Assembly (NCBI GenBank): GCA_033065855.1
Contig: JAVXUO010001447.1
Location: 86,476 to 150,475 of the forward strand
DNA: 64,000 nucleotides
DNA from: Escallonia rubra
Lineage: Eukaryota > Streptophyta > Magnoliopsida > Escalloniales > Escalloniaceae
Direction: 5' to 3'
The notes beneath the pieces were generated by a model. That model ran no database searches. It was not told the origin of the DNA and was given only the letters and a program-made list of their open reading frames with translations. The position numbers and the translations under genes were made by a program. This document shows, in pieces, positions 21,941 to 39,039 of the stretch; within the stretch, counting starts at the first letter, position 1; each line of letters starts with the position of its first letter.

Positions 21941-23665
21941 ATGGGCTTGTCTTTCATAAAATCAAGGCTTGCCCAGTTCGAAATCCATCCAACTTCAGGT
22001 TGTACCGAGATTCAATTTCCCCTTCCTAAACTGGGTCTGTTCAAGGAACCAACAACCGGGTCAAAAAGCCCTAATGACCATGGCACTAAAGGCGTGAAAT
22101 TTAGCATATCGGAATCCTTGCGATTGTGTTGCTCGGAGAGAATTCCTTACTCGAACAGAGCCCATTTTGTTTTATGCTCAAATTCTATTCAGGAATCAAC
22201 CGGAAAGACAGATTGGAAGAAATTCCAAGAAAAGCACAAGGGGGAAATCTTTCCCCCAAACAGCCCAGAAAGCAAAAGGGTTCAGTTGATTCTCCGAAGG
22301 ATTCTTGAAGGCGTGCATAGTGGTTTGAAGATATTTAATGAAGTCAGGGTTTATGGGGTTGCGCCCAAATGTAGGAAACGGGTTTCTAAAGGTAAGAAGA
22401 AGGCGGAGGGGAAAACTAGCCAGAGGTATAGATTGAGTTTGGCATCGAGTTGGGCAATTTATAGATTGAGTTTTGCATCGAGTTGGGCAATTGGATGGAT
22501 TAAAGTGGAATATGGAGTTTGGCATTTGGATGGATTGAAGTGGAAAGCTTTTTATGTGCCTACATTTTACTACATTGGTTTTTTGGCATGAATTCGGGGT
22601 ATGGAGGATGGCAGGTGGGGTGTTCCGGAAGTTGAATTTGTTTTAGTCTTGTTAAGGTATCAATATTATGTTGGCATAATCAACGGATTTACACAAATTT
22701 GATAGTTCTGGACGAATATTTTGTTGTCAACTAGGCAGCCATGTTAGATGTTTCTGCATTTTTGCTCTTTTTACCTTTGTCCACTTCCATTTTGGAAACC
22801 TTGACGAATAAACAGTCATTTGGGTTTTATGGGTGTTGTGGTGTGATCTCCGGATCCCAATCTACAAGGATGAGAGCCCAACTCTCCGGCCGAGGTGCCT
22901 TTCGGAAGGAGAAAGCCTCAATGAGCCTCATGGCCAAACAGCAGATAACTTCATGTGGGCAATAGACGAGAAACTTTCCTCAGCCAGTGAGATTTTGCGA
23001 ATGAGCTTTCATGGAAATCAAAGAAAGTTAAACATGCTTAAAGTGTGATTTTTGGTTGTTATTAGCTTGACCTCATTATATGTTGCAAGGACATAGTCAT
23101 GTTGGGTGGTATTACAGCTTTCTAAGGTGTTTATTCTGGTCAGGTTGGGCATGGTGTGGCTTGGCATCTATCTGAGAAGCTCATGACAAGCGTCTGGATT
23201 TCTGCTCTGGTTGGTGATTTCATTAGACCACTTGTGGAAGAATTTGTCGAGTGTTACCTTTCCCGAAGGTACAACTTTTTTCTAATTTGATGCGCTGCAC
23301 ATGTATATTCAAAATTGAACGACTTTCCAACCTGAGATGCTTTGACATACATCTTGCATATAGTTTTGAGAATGTACATTTCTTTGAAATTACTCGTTTA
23401 ATGTTTTAAACAAAAGAACTTGTGAACTCCTTTTGTTTTTGGTAGGCGTGAATTAGAAGCGGACTACATAGGATTGATGATTATAGCCTCCGCAGGGTAT
23501 GATCCTCGAGTGGATCCAATATTTTACAAGTCGTTACCAGAGGTGTCTTATAGTTCAACGCATCCGTCTAGAAGCAGAAGATCTGAGATGCTCAACAGGC
23601 CTGAAGTAAAGGGAAAAGCAGTGGCTATATATGAGCAAGTGCAAGCTGGTAAGGGCTGGACATGA
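21941..23665 (+). pseudogene. OMA1-like mitochondrial M48 metallopeptidase, broken gene
   Basis: The first exon-like frame (21941-22591) contains KGEIFPPNSPESKRVQLILRRI and HLDGLKWKAF. These resemble the plant OMA1 segments FKGKILPPxHPESVRVRLI and HLDGLNWEVLVV. Two spliced exons follow: 23144-23268 (VGHGVAWHLSEK, GT donor) and 23446-23665 (RELEADYIGLMIIASAGYDPRVDP, to a stop), joined in frame. OMA1 is a zinc peptidase with an HExxH site. Here the exon that should supply the HE half and the following glycine-rich part is not found, and a 33-bp tandem duplication (about 22428-22494) distorts the first exon. EADYIG, which bears the third zinc ligand, is kept. 22741-23048 holds an unidentified open stretch. 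I read it as a decayed gene copy. Confidence 0.65.
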
Positions 23666-23669
23666 TTTA

Positions 23670-24600
23670 GGTTATAATTAAGCAGAGGAGAATTCATGAA
23701 CTAATGCAATTTTCACATAGTTCCGTAGGATTAAGTGCTTAACTTTTAACTTTATTTATGTTCCTGTTTGGAAAGACCGGCAAACATCATTTTCATTGAC
23801 GTAGGTGCTTCTCTATGTTAAAATTACCCTTGCTATTCTTTCATGTTTTTCTTACTTTGTCTCCCTGTCTTATGAACACCAGTCCACCCTACCAATAACA
23901 AACACTTGCATTCACACGGAAGTAAAATGACTAGGCAGCAGTGGTTCAGTGAAAGTACTAAAACTTCATGATCAGTGTTGTGGTTAGGAAATCCTGGCAT
24001 GTGGGTGTATACCACACACACACAACACACACACATCCAAGAAAGCCCTTGAGGGTGAGAGTATGCATGGTAAGCAAAGGCCTTGATTGATTTGGCTGCC
24101 ACTTGTGTAGCTGATAGTCCATCTTTATTTGTTCCGTTCCGTTCCGTTTTGTTTCTTTCGTATGACTTTAAGGATTTAAAGAAAATGTCTTTGACATTTG
24201 AGAATCTGCAGTCCCACAATTTTGGGTAAATTTGAACAACTTTGTATCCATGAAAGTGGTTATCACATTAAATCTTGACGCGGGCATTCCACTTTTTGCT
24301 TTCAAAGACAAGAAACAAATATGGCGTTACTTAAAGAACTCCAGAAATAGTATTAAAGCTTGAGAGGTTCCCATTTTACATTATCTCATGGGCTTGTTGC
24401 CTTGTTTGATTGTCACAGCCTATGCACGAAAACAAGATTATGCTTCCAAATAGAATCTCGAAACTTACAACATTTCATCACTAATTTATTTTGGCAGTCC
24501 TACATATAACATAAATCTTGACATTGAACAAAGCAAGAAGAAAACCACGAAAGCAATAGCAGAAGAGATGCAAGTTGACCAGGCCACACGTTGGAGCTCA
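23670..24600. other. CHS1 3' flank, shared with CHS2 3' flank
   Basis: From about 23990 the sequence aligns with 36340-36930 downstream of CHS2: a CA-repeat, then GGGTGAGAGT, GCAAAG and the TTGTTGCCTTGTTTG stretch. This is the lower edge of the duplicated block. No gene here. Confidence 0.65.
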
Positions 24601-24601
24601 C

Positions 24602-26624
<2,023 letters not shown>

Positions 26625-26676
26625 TTAGGGTATGATTATGAGGTGAGTGTGGAAGAGAATGATGTGCATGGTGTAA

Positions 26677-26724
26677 CTTATATAGGTGCCAAGGAGTGGT
26701 AGCTGGGAGGGCATGTAGCACGTG
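26677..26724 (-). promoter_or_regulatory. CHS1 core promoter: TATA box, MYB-type CTACCA box, G-box
   Basis: On the minus strand upstream of the CHS1 start are CTATATAAG (26677-26685, about 90 bp from the ATG), CTACCA (26697-26702, resembling the ACC/MYB-recognition element) and a perfect G-box CACGTG (26719-26724). In the family, paired MYB and bZIP/bHLH sites of this kind give light and tissue control of CHS. The arrangement here is inferred from sequence only. Confidence 0.7.
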
Positions 26725-26819
26725 ACTAGAGCAACCCCTCTCATCAGTTATAGGCAGCCTCAAGGCACAACAACATTCCACCAATTCAGCTTATAATATT
26801 AACAATAATATTTTGCCAC

Positions 26820-27250
26820 GTGCTTCCCAAGTGTCCTTTTTTCTTTTCATTATTAAGAGAATCTTTGCCATCTACCGTTCCAGATTTACCAGTCTTAATT
26901 TCCTGCCTGAGAATGGTCTCCCTTGAATTTTCTTTTATTGGTACAGAACTGGGGATAGTTTTAAAAAAATTGAATTTTGTCGACATTTATTCATTTAATT
27001 AAGTAAATACGACTTATTGTAATAAAGTCAAAAGGTTTATTTCTCGGAATAACGGGATAGTATGGAAATGAGATAAAAACTTAGCTACAGCTAAAGTTGC
27101 AGTGATGGGCCGCAACATTCCATCTAGTAACGACTAACGGCTGCAGAATATGGTCAGTGACACCGTTAAGAGTGCTGGCAAGACTCTAAAACTGTCATCC
27201 CTGTGGTTGAATAACTAAGGCTAGACATGTTGTTCCGATGACAACAAGTA
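26820..27250. repeat. CHS upstream block, copy A (shared with 39150-39640 and 45830-47830)
   Basis: This block aligns with the upstream regions of CHS2 and of the orphan copy: shared landmarks are GACTTATT near 27010, GATAATATGGAAATGAG-type sequence near 27060 and ATGGTCAGTGACA near 27150. It marks an ancient tandem duplication including the promoter. Confidence 0.65.
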
Positions 27251-29826
27251 ACGACAAGTTTAATAGTGCGGAGAAGTGTCACAATAAATTTTAGCGACAA
27301 GTTTAAATCAATTTTTGTTCTTTTGTGAAATAGCACCCCATCTCGTGGACAATTTAGCAGCCACTACCACCCAAAAGTGGCTGACAATTGAATTGGACAC
27401 CAAAAGAAACGGAAGGCAGGGAGGAATGGCCATTGAATGCATGTGAGGCAAAGGCCCTGGCTGCTTTTTGGTTGTTGGATCTGATGGTTTGAATTCGTTG
27501 TACGTGTGAGCCGAAAATATGCAGTCTCAAGGTTGGCACATCACTTGTATGACCCGAATTCAAGGACAGGGTTTGGTAACAACTAACAAAGGCATTCCCT
27601 TTTAACGGCCATTTTGTTTGCAACGTTGTGCTGAATATATTAATCGGTGATGCTACCAGTGTTTTACCTTTGTTGATTGGTGTGTGTGGTGGCGTTGGGG
27701 ACAGGCAGGTGGAGTCAGCCAACCAATTATCTAATAAGATGATCCAAGCTTAGTTCTGATTTAACTATTGTCAAAAGCAAGAGAACTAAAATGTGTTTTA
27801 AGATACTAGTAAATCATAGTATATGTTTTGAAAAACTCATCGCTTTAAATGATAGTAAAAATTGTATTTCCTAATAATGAAGATACAATATGTGCGCGTG
27901 CGTGAGGAGTGGGGGTGGGGGAGGGGGTGGGGGAAGGGAAAAGGGAGACATGTACCGACGTACGATAAAACGGAAGTAATCTGCACGAACAAAGTCCTTT
28001 AATTTTTTTTCTTTTTTTTTCCCTCCAAAATAGAACTGCATTAATATGAAAGAAAAGTTTACCGCAATGTACACGTTTAAAACATAGCTTAACTGATGTA
28101 TACAGGCTTTAAATGCCACAATAAGCAGTAAAAAGCTTTATAAGTATTCAGGCAATTTGAGGATGGAATACTTGGTCTGGATTATGGTGCTTGGTTACTG
28201 TGTGTTGTGTTATGTGAAAGTCAAGTCCTTGGATTGTTGGGGTGCTGCGAGCAGGCCCAAGTATTATCCCCTTTCTTTCTCAAAAACTCAAGCAAGGACA
28301 GGTAGTAATAGCGTCTATGTAGTGCTGATTACGTCTACTTCAAAATGGTGGGATTGCTTCCAGATATCATTCACAGTGCTCTTCCTGGTTCCATGTTCTA
28401 GCAGAATCAACTGAGCAAAATTTTGGGCCTCCTTTAGCTTGTCTTTGTTTTCACTGGCGATATAAAAAAAAAATGGAAAGTCGCACCGATAGCACAAATA
28501 TCATACGTAATAGGCATCATCACTGGACGTAGGTCATTTCACGTTCGCCATTTGGGATATTATAAAGGAAGAGTCAGTGTGTATCTTCAGGTGCAAGTAA
28601 TTGTAATGTTGAGCCCGAGGACAAGCATGTAAGATTGATATCGCCTGTGCTCCTTGGAAAGAAAGTGCCAGAAAGTTTTTGACGAGATATCCAGTTCGAA
28701 TACCACTCGCTGTTATTGCAATAAGACCGATGCCTGAAACTTTTCTTGTTGAGTTGTAAGATGTATATGTAAATGGAGTTCTGAAAAGTGGGGACATTGG
28801 CAGGGGGCTTGGAAGTATGTAGAGCCATTGGTTGTTAATGTTGGATTGAGGAAATGTGTGAGTTAAAGTTTGAGGGGTCGTGTGGTGATGAGTTTGGAAA
28901 AGTTTTTGTCTGTGAAGAACTTTGTTGATAGAGATGGCCAGTTGATAGGTCTCTCTAGTTATTTTAGAGGGTTGAAAACTTGTTTCCGTATGATAGACCC
29001 GTTTCTTTGTAGTCAGATATTTCAGAGGGTTGTAAAGTACAGAATTTGAGGGGTCTGTTCAGGTCGGTTTACATATTGGCGCCGGTGATCCAGGTTATAA
29101 ACCGTTCTTTTTAAATGATATTAAAATATATTAGGTTTGCTCGTCCGAGTACAATGGCAGAATTCCCAACAATTCCTATTTCTAAGCATTAAAAAGAATG
29201 TTTAAGCTTAGAATGCTCCATATCATATATGTACACAAGATATTACTTTAATGTTCTTATTTAAAATTACGTTAACACGAGACAATTGCTTTTGTAGTAG
29301 ATGAATTTTTTTTATTTTTGTTTTGGTAACAATTTGTAATAGATGAATTAGTTTCAGGTTCATTTTGCCATCCTGATTAGTTATGTTTAAGCCTCACTTA
29401 TGCATTTTCAATGGGCTTCAATCGACCATTTGTCCACCTTCTTGTTGGCTATTCGAACATAATATGGCTAGCATGAAATTTTGGGAGAAATTTACTAATT
29501 GAGTTGACATAACATCCAAAGGCCAAGCTTGTGTTTCGAGGTCTGGAAAGAATTTATCTTTCTACATATTCTACGGTCACTTTCGAGTGAGCTATCTCTA
29601 TCACTAGTTGTAATTCACCTTTGTTTAGGTGATGCTTTTACTAGTAATTGAGTTTTTGAACCTATTGGCCTCATGGTAAATCTCTTGATTTTGATAGTCA
29701 TAATCATCTACTTATTGTAAGTTTGATTTGTGTATTAAAGTGTTTTCAGGGACTATATTAAAATGAAAGAGGGATCTTTTTTTTAAAAAAAATTGCAACA
29801 TTTTTTTGTTATGGCGAGGTATAAAA
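27251..29826. other. Region between CHS1 and solo LTR; LINE fragment and low complexity
   Basis: It contains a G-rich patch (27895-27945), a LINE RNase H-like remnant (annotated separately) and, from 29480 to 29770, sequence that aligns with 39840-40120 upstream of CHS2. No intact gene was found. Confidence 0.45.
28315..28800 (-). pseudogene. LINE-type RNase H (RVT_3) remnant
   Basis: On the minus strand, GIGLIAITASGIRTG and LHLKIHTDSSFIISQM resemble the beginning and the catalytic-Asp strand of plant non-LTR RNase H domains, followed by NDIWKQSHHFEV. Frames shift and stops occur; no flanking reverse transcriptase is attached. Confidence 0.5.
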
Positions 29827-31223
29827 TGTAATACCCCAAAATTTTGGATTTTGGTAAAATTAATATTTTATTCTCAAAATCATTTTGAGCGTAATTTTTA
29901 CTCATTTGACCTGAGGAGGTATAGATTTGACATTCTAGTACTTCGATTGATGCACCAATTTTATTGTTTAAAGTTATTGAAATGATTTATGATGGAGTCC
30001 TGGTGACAGTGTCAGCTTAAACCCATTTTTTCAAATTTACATAAGTTAGGGACGTGATCGGCATTTAAAAAAAAATTCAGCAAATTTTATTTAGGGTTTA
30101 GATGCCTTATCATTACTTTTATTTTTGGGCTTACGAGAAGAACAAAAAAAAAAGAATAATCTATAGTCTCATTCACAACAGACTTTTGGCGTGAAATCTA
30201 AGGTAAGAGGCACGTTCTAATTCTTGAATTAGGATTTATCTAGAAGCAAGATCCCTAAAACCCTGACTTTTTGGTGATGAATTTAGTGTTATTTGGAACC
30301 TATTGAGAAACTCCGTCGTGAGAACTGTATTGAAAATTTCACAGAATTAAGGTAAGGGTTATTATTTTTGAAATCTGAATCGGCGTTGGACCAATCAATT
30401 TAATACTTGTAAGGGTTTATTTTATTGACTCTGAACTATTGGACTCGATTGCTCTTCTCCTGTAAACAAAAGAAAATTAGAATCATGTTTATCTTTTCTT
30501 TCCTTGATTTCTATCGATTGGTACTCGCTAAAGTCTTCCCCTATCAATTTCGTTAAACTGCGTGGCCCTTTACCACAATTCCAACAGGTTCACGCTACTC
30601 TACTTCTGTAGAGTTATTCTTTGTTTAATTGATTGGTTCGAGCCATGAGACTTATTATTGCTTTGATGTTGACGCCTCATGCCATATGGGTACCTGAATC
30701 CTTTTTCTAATATCTCCTTTTTGGCTACCCTAATGCTTTTTCATTTGATCTTGCATCGAATCAGTTGGTTTAGTTTCTTTATATAAAAACATCTTTTTTC
30801 ATTGCTGTAGCTTTTCAATGGAAAAGCAGACTGGGCTAACAATCCCATTGAAATATTACTACTTAGTTTTTACGTGCCAAAGTCAGTTGGTTATCCTATT
30901 CTATATGAAATTACATTTTGTGTTAATCGCCGTTCTGTCATCTTCAACTTTTAGTCCAATATATTGTGAATTCCGAACTCTTTTGAAATATTAAACTTAA
31001 AACGTTGGTAAATTAGCCACATATGTTTTTACGGTATTACTTTGCGTAAGTTTTGGGGAGACATTCATTAGTTCACATCGTCTAGGTAACTTGTTGGTGT
31101 CTCGCCTATTTTATTGTTGGTAACTTGATGCTCTGGATGACCACTTTGGAGACTTTTTGATATTTTAAGGTTTTTTGATTTTATTTATTTGATATTATCG
31201 CTCCGAAAATTCGGGGCGTTACA
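29827..31223. mobile_element. Solo LTR, 1397 bp, with TAAAA target duplication
   Basis: It begins TGTAATACCCC and ends GGGGCGTTACA, with inverted ends typical of one plant gypsy-like LTR class. The perfect 5-bp duplication TAAAA flanks it (29822-29826 and 31224-31228). No gag, pol, second LTR or primer-binding site follows, so it is a solo LTR. The paralogous block at about 40172-40180 lacks it and reads straight through (CAAAAGCCCTACC), giving an empty-site control. Confidence 0.88.
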
Positions 31224-31228
31224 TAAAA

Positions 31229-34200
31229 GCCCTACCAAGATATATTAACCGGCAACTAGAGCACAACACAATCAATATGTCCAAAATATGTCACCACAAT
31301 CAACATATATACACAAACACCTAACATATAGGCACCCTACCCTACTGTATGCACAACAACCCTAAGGGGGCCGAAAAACTGTCACATCCACCCTAGGTTG
31401 CAAAAAAGCTTGAAACCTCAGAGCGGTCCAGTCCATGTACATCGATATACAAATCCGTCCCGTAAAACAAACTAACCTTCGAGATTCAACCAGAAGGTTT
31501 TTACTTGCCATGTTTTTAGAACAACAGTCTGCAACATCTAACCTGTTGTGTAAGCGAAAAAGATTAGGAAAGCTCGTCTAGACAAATCAGCCATCCTTGA
31601 CAGTTGTGCCAGCAAAAATATCACTAGTTAATAACTTGATATAAAAAGACCTATGATCTAAAGCCCATAACACGTTTAAATAAGAGCCTGGACAGAGGCA
31701 ACCGAACGATCAATACAACAAACAGATAATGCTAATGAACTCACACATGGCCCGACCTCCATTAACTGCTTTCATACAAGTACCCGCCCAAGATTTTTCT
31801 GGAACCCAAACCATACAAAAGCAGAAAGAAACTAGTCATGCACAAGATTTAGGAGAGAGATAGGAGTCCACAATCATTGAGTTGTTAGTAAATGACACAA
31901 AACCCGTCCGCCTTGCTCTCAGGTCGCCTTCTTGGCACCGAAGATCCTTTACGCCCTCCTTCAAAGGCACATAGAAAGGAGCATAAAAAGCGATGAGTCT
32001 GCCAAAAAGCATTGATAGGAAAAAAAAACTCGATCCTTGAAGCACCATTTGCATCCTCGCAATCCGTATGCACCAGAAAGCAATACAACTGAAGGCCAAA
32101 GAAAGTCATTCCTGAGAACTCAATGGTCTTAACAGCCATGCCACCAACCTAATTAAAAATGAGGAATGCGGTGAATCGAAACATAAGCCAAGACTTCGAA
32201 CAAAACAACCAGTCTAACAGCCTCTCATTGGAAGAATAGATGAAAGGCGGGGTCTCCTCTTGATCAAACCATAATGGGCAATATGTAGTACCAATTAGGT
32301 TTCTATGATGCAACGCTACCCGAGTTAGAAGCATGACTCAAGTACATTGCAAGAGCCAAGAGGAAAAACAGGATTTAATGAGGACCCTTCGGTTTCTAAA
32401 GGAGTTTCTAGCAGGTAGTCGACGAGATATTAGGCGCCTGTCGACGTTCTGACTCCAGAAGATGATATACATAACCCACATTGAACTCACCATGTTTCAA
32501 ATGCACCCAGTAACATGCTCCGGATAACCAAACCTGGACAAATACATTCCACTAATGGCCTCCACGACAAGTGCTGGAAGATGCGCTGCTAAGCTACTTA
32601 CCTGCCAACCCTCCTGATTATCCACAACATCCACTGCTCCATAATAAAGGATTTTAAGTGAGCAATATGGTGAGCATAGAACCCATGCACCCAATTAGTG
32701 TCCTGAAACCCAAAAGATGACTTGATCGTGACATGATGCCATAATCTCTTGAGTAAAATCTCCAGGCCACAGAGAATACTCCATTGCCATGAAACTGCAC
32801 TGTAGATTTACAATGAAGGTCTGACGTTTAAAATATTTGCCCAGCAAAACTCTACTAATCTAACTACTAGATTCCACAAGAATCCTTGCACCAAATTTTG
32901 CTATGAAAGTCTGATTCATCTACTGAAGATTATTTAAAACCCAACCTACCTTGAGCCAAAGAATAGCGTAAGTGATTCCAGCTTACCCAGTGCAGATGAC
33001 CAGAACTGGTTTAGCTGGACCAACAGAAATTGAATAACACATAGCAATGGCGGAGCCGGAAACTGTACACGGTGTAGACACCTGATACACGACAGGAAAT
33101 TAAATCATTCTTTTAAATGCATTTTTACTGTGATCCTTAATTTAAATATTATTTGTTAAGTGTCGTATTTTTCTAAGCGTTTTAGCAAACATCACATTTT
33201 AGGAGCATTTTTTCAGTAAAATGTCCTGTTCATTTACCATATCATCGTATATTAGTGTCATTGTTAAAACATACGGACATATAATGTCTGAGCATAAGCC
33301 AAAGCACCAACTTAATCAGTATCAGTCGCCCTGCTTAATTAAGCAATAACCCCAACCAGCCTTGACATTTTTGTCTAAGTTGATCCATTAGAGCACTCAG
33401 AATATGCTATTATGTTATCGATCTAGTCCAACTAGTAGTTCATTTGTCATTATTAATCATTTCGTCCTGCTGTAGGCTGCTAGAGTTTGGTAAAGAAACC
33501 ATCCAGATTCATAAGTAAGAGGAAAGAAGAGAAAACTGTCACCCACAGAAAAATGAATGCGATATAGGAAGAAAGTTTTGAGAGTCAGCTATACCACAGA
33601 ACTCTCAGAGTACATAAAATCAAAGAAATGGATAGACTGAATCACTTGACAATGCCCAAAATAGGGAATTAACAGTGGGTCCCAGTGTCCTATTGACTAA
33701 AACTGAATAGGAGACTGTGTTAACACATTGCATTGTCAACCTAATCCAACCAGTTAAAAATTCGAAGCATGTAAAACTTGTTCCAAAAAATCCCAACAAA
33801 TACCATCATAAGCTTTACTTACGTCTATTTTTAACACAGTCGAACTATCATTGTCTTTTATCGGTATAACCAACTCCTAGGCTAAGGTAATATTATCCTG
33901 AATATACCTACCCCAGAATAAAACCTTTCGAAATATGAGAAATAAGGGAATCCATAATAAGACAAAGACAATTGATCAGGACTTCTAAAGTGAGTTTGTA
34001 CAGGGCATCATACAAACTGATTAGCTTGAAATTAGCGGCTTCGGAATAGGATTGTTTGGGAAGAAGGACAATGAAGGTCTTACTAATTTCCCTAGGCATT
34101 CAGCTACAATGGAAAACTTGCAAAAAGCTGCTGAACTACGCAGAATACTCCAGTAATGTTGGAAAAACAATGTTAGCTTGCCGTACAACCCTAGAGCTTT

Positions 34201-34440
34201 GAGCCAACCAATCTGTTTGATCGCCACAGCTAGCTTATTAGCTTAAAAGAGTCTTTCAAGTCTTTCACGCAAAGCTAACTACCTGGGAGTTAATCTGGCT
34301 TGCAAGTGCCTCAAAGATTGGAAATACCTATACATTCCTTCCCGTGGCTCTAGGATAGAAACTAGAAAACAATTCTGTAAAGTAGTCTTGGAAGATATCC
34401 CTAATCATCAGTTGTTCCTTGGCCCAGACTCACGCAAATG
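31229..34440 (-). pseudogene. LINE (non-LTR retrotransposon) remnant, copy A
   Basis: Minus-strand frames carry pieces of a plant LINE ORF2. The RT N-terminal part is at 33908-34099 (FIVLLPK, then ISLYDALYKLTLEVLINCL, as in IxLIPK...PISLxNxxYKIxxKVLxxRL). Weak zinc-finger/RNase H linker pieces lie at 31836-32694. Upstream (34240-34420) the remnant shows the short linker with IRDIFQDYF. Many frameshifts and stops make it dead. It aligns with copy B (40176-44060), and both lie upstream of a CHS gene in the same orientation, as parts of a segmental duplication. Confidence 0.65.
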
Positions 34441-36340
34441 CAAGGAGAATGGCCACACGCAGATGTTTGATGAGACTTTGATGAATGGAAATGGAAGCTC
34501 GGCTAGGATTCTTTAATGATGCTTAGGCAGTGAAGACAAGCACTCTCTATGTGACGACGGTTTTACTTAGAGCGAGAAGGAAGTGCAAGTTCTTGTTGCA
34601 AAAAAGTTTCGTGCAAAACCATGCAAGATGGATTCAAATCCTTGCATAAGAACCACAAGCATGGTAGCAAAGTCATGTACCAATACAAGAATGATGGAGG
34701 AATCTTATAATCAAGGGTGAAGTGATTGGTGATGAGGTTACAGAGATGTTTAATGCCAAGGTTTGAAAGGTTTGAAAGGCTGCATCTGCAGCAAATCAGG
34801 GTGAGAGAAAAAGAAAAATAAGAACAATGAGTAGAAAAACGAATGACGATGCTAATGCTGGGGTCTGCATCATTGGACGACGATGGATCATGGTCCGACT
34901 AACATGAGAGTTTTAAAGTAGATTCCTAACAGAGTTGAGGAGATATCTAACGGTCAAAATTGTTTGGTGGTTGTGGCCAAAAACAAAAGCTGAATTTTGT
35001 AGCCATAAATCCAATTTCTAAAACATAGATATAAGCTGGCCTTAGAGGATAGCAGGAGAGACATTGTAAAACTAGAGGACCCTATGGGTTTGTCAAAGTA
35101 GTGTCAAACTTTAGAAATCAAAGTACGACTATCCCAAAGCATATACAGCTTTGACAAAAGCCAAAATTGTTTTGGCTACAAGGCTAGTGAAAGATTACGG
35201 GAACTCCCTACAAGGCTAGCACATGTTCTACTGGAGAGAACATGTGCTAGAGGACCCTATGGGTTTTTAGGAATGAATCAGAGGCCCGTCCCCGCAGGCG
35301 GCTTTAGCCGGTGACCTACTGGCTAGACAGGGCTGGGTATGTTGTTGAATAGATTGTGGAATCAACCCACGAGACCCGGACGGGTTTCATGGAAACCGGC
35401 TTAACCCAGTTGGACACCAAAAAATGTAGGAAACTGAAAAGGTACCAAAGTATGTCCTACAGATGGATTTGAACTAGAACAAACTTGGCTAACCCGGGTA
35501 GTAGGAATCTTCCTCCAACCCCGTGTATAGTGATAATTAATAGTCACCAAATGTTTCTAGTGGCTTTTCTTTTAACACTTTCAGCGACAATTATTAATAG
35601 CACATTTTTAACGTCACTAAATAAAAGTCACTAGAAACATTTAGAGACGATTGATTGTCGCTATATAGGGGGTAGGAGGAAGATTCTTCCAACCAGAGTA
35701 GCAGCCAAATTTTGTCCCTAAAGGTCAAGTTGCCAATAAGATACTATTAAATCGTTATATCATCAACTACCATATTTGTAAATATATAGCTCGTGAAAGT
35801 AAGTAAAGATTCCATGGTTCAATTGGTAATTTCGAAAAAGCATCAAGTCATGAAACTTCTGTCCATTTCATTCTTGTCCTTATGGCCATTTTTCCAATAA
35901 AATGAAGGAGTACACTTGTAGCAAGTATAATTGAAACTTTACACTTTGTGTATACAACCGTAAATAGTTGTATAAGAGTAACAAATTTTCTTGACTAAAG
36001 TTCTACCACTTGAACTAGTTGACTCGATGCTTGGACTAGTGAACTAATGACCGGGTCCTCTTGCCGAATTAATGATTGTGTCGTGCCTGATAACCATGAA
36101 ATAATTCGAGATTCCGAGTTTTGGGTTTATTCTACAATGATAGCATTAGCATAAGTAAGCTTTCATTGAATTGATTTTTCTCATGTTTTGTACTCTTATC
36201 AGCTAACTATAGTCGCCATTAAACTTTTTTCACGTGCTCTTCGCTTAAGTATTTTCTGCACTGCTTGCCACTCCAACACTCACACACACGCACGCAGGCA
36301 AGTAGAGACACACACTCTCGTGCACCCCCCCCCCCCCCCC
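34441..36340. other. Intergenic region, no gene; one MITE
   Basis: No open frame with recognised content. Direct repeats occur (ACATGTTCTACTGGAGAGAACATGT forms a small palindrome around 35220-35245). A MITE at 35508-35690 is annotated separately. Confidence 0.4.
35508..35690. mobile_element. ~183-bp MITE with TTCCTCC inverted ends
   Basis: The segment begins TCTTCCTCCAACCCC and ends with the inverted GGGGGTAGGAGGAAGA. Internal halves are complementary (TGTTTCTAGTG against CACTAGAAACA), so it forms one hairpin. No gene. Confidence 0.65.
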
Positions 36341-36375
36341 CCCCACACCCACACACACACACACACACAGACACA
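36290..36375. repeat. C-run and (CA)n microsatellite
   Basis: A run of 18 or so C residues (about 36326-36343) is followed by (CA)n. The equivalent place downstream of CHS1 (24010-24035) also has a CA repeat. Confidence 0.85.
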
Positions 36376-36938
36376 CGTGCACACAGACACAGGAAACATG
36401 AATAAGAAGCAATGTCACTTCAGGGTGAGAGTGCACATGATAAGCAAAGCCCTGGGTCAATTTGGGTGACATTTATCTAGCCGATTGTGCATCTTTGGTT
36501 TAGTTTTTGTCCATTGTTTTTGTTTCATTTCTAAGATTATAAATATTTACAGATACTGTTCTTCCATACAATTTTCAACAACTTATAATGGAAATGGCTA
36601 TCGCATTCACTTTTATCACTTGTATTCCACTTTTAGCTTTCGAATATTTAAAAAGTTAGAATTACTTAAAAACTTGAGAAGTTTCTCGATCTTTCATCTC
36701 ATAGGCTTGTTTCCTTGTTTGTTTGTCATGCATATGCATGACACAACACACACACACACACAAATACAAGATCATCTTTGATATAAAACCTCAAAACAAG
36801 CAATATTTCATTACTCTTTTATTGGGTAGTTTTACAAATAACATACATGCGTTGACATTTGACAAAGCCACAAGAAAACCAACAAAGCAATAGGAAAATA
36901 GAGGCAAGTTGACCAGGCCATCCCATGTTGGAGCTGAT

Positions 36939-38903
<1,965 letters not shown>

Positions 38904-38990
38904 ATTCTCAAACTTAAATTTAACGCTTGGAATGGTTCTTGGGATATAATTATGCTGGTGAGTACGAAGAATAGTGATGTGTATGGTGTA

Positions 38991-39039
38991 ATTTATAGAG
39001 GTGCGAAGAAATGGTAGCTGGGGGGGTACGCAGCACATG
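38991..39039 (-). promoter_or_regulatory. CHS2 core promoter: TATA box and CTACCA box, G-box lost
   Basis: On the minus strand, CTCTATAAAT (38991-39000) and CTACCA (39012-39017) keep the same order and spacing as in CHS1. At the G-box position the sequence is CATGTG (39034-39039) instead of CACGTG, leaving only an E-box-like hexamer. Confidence 0.65.

Noticed and set aside
36245-36472. Frame with Cys/Val/Gly runs downstream of CHS2
   Set aside because: Translation of a C-run and CA microsatellite.
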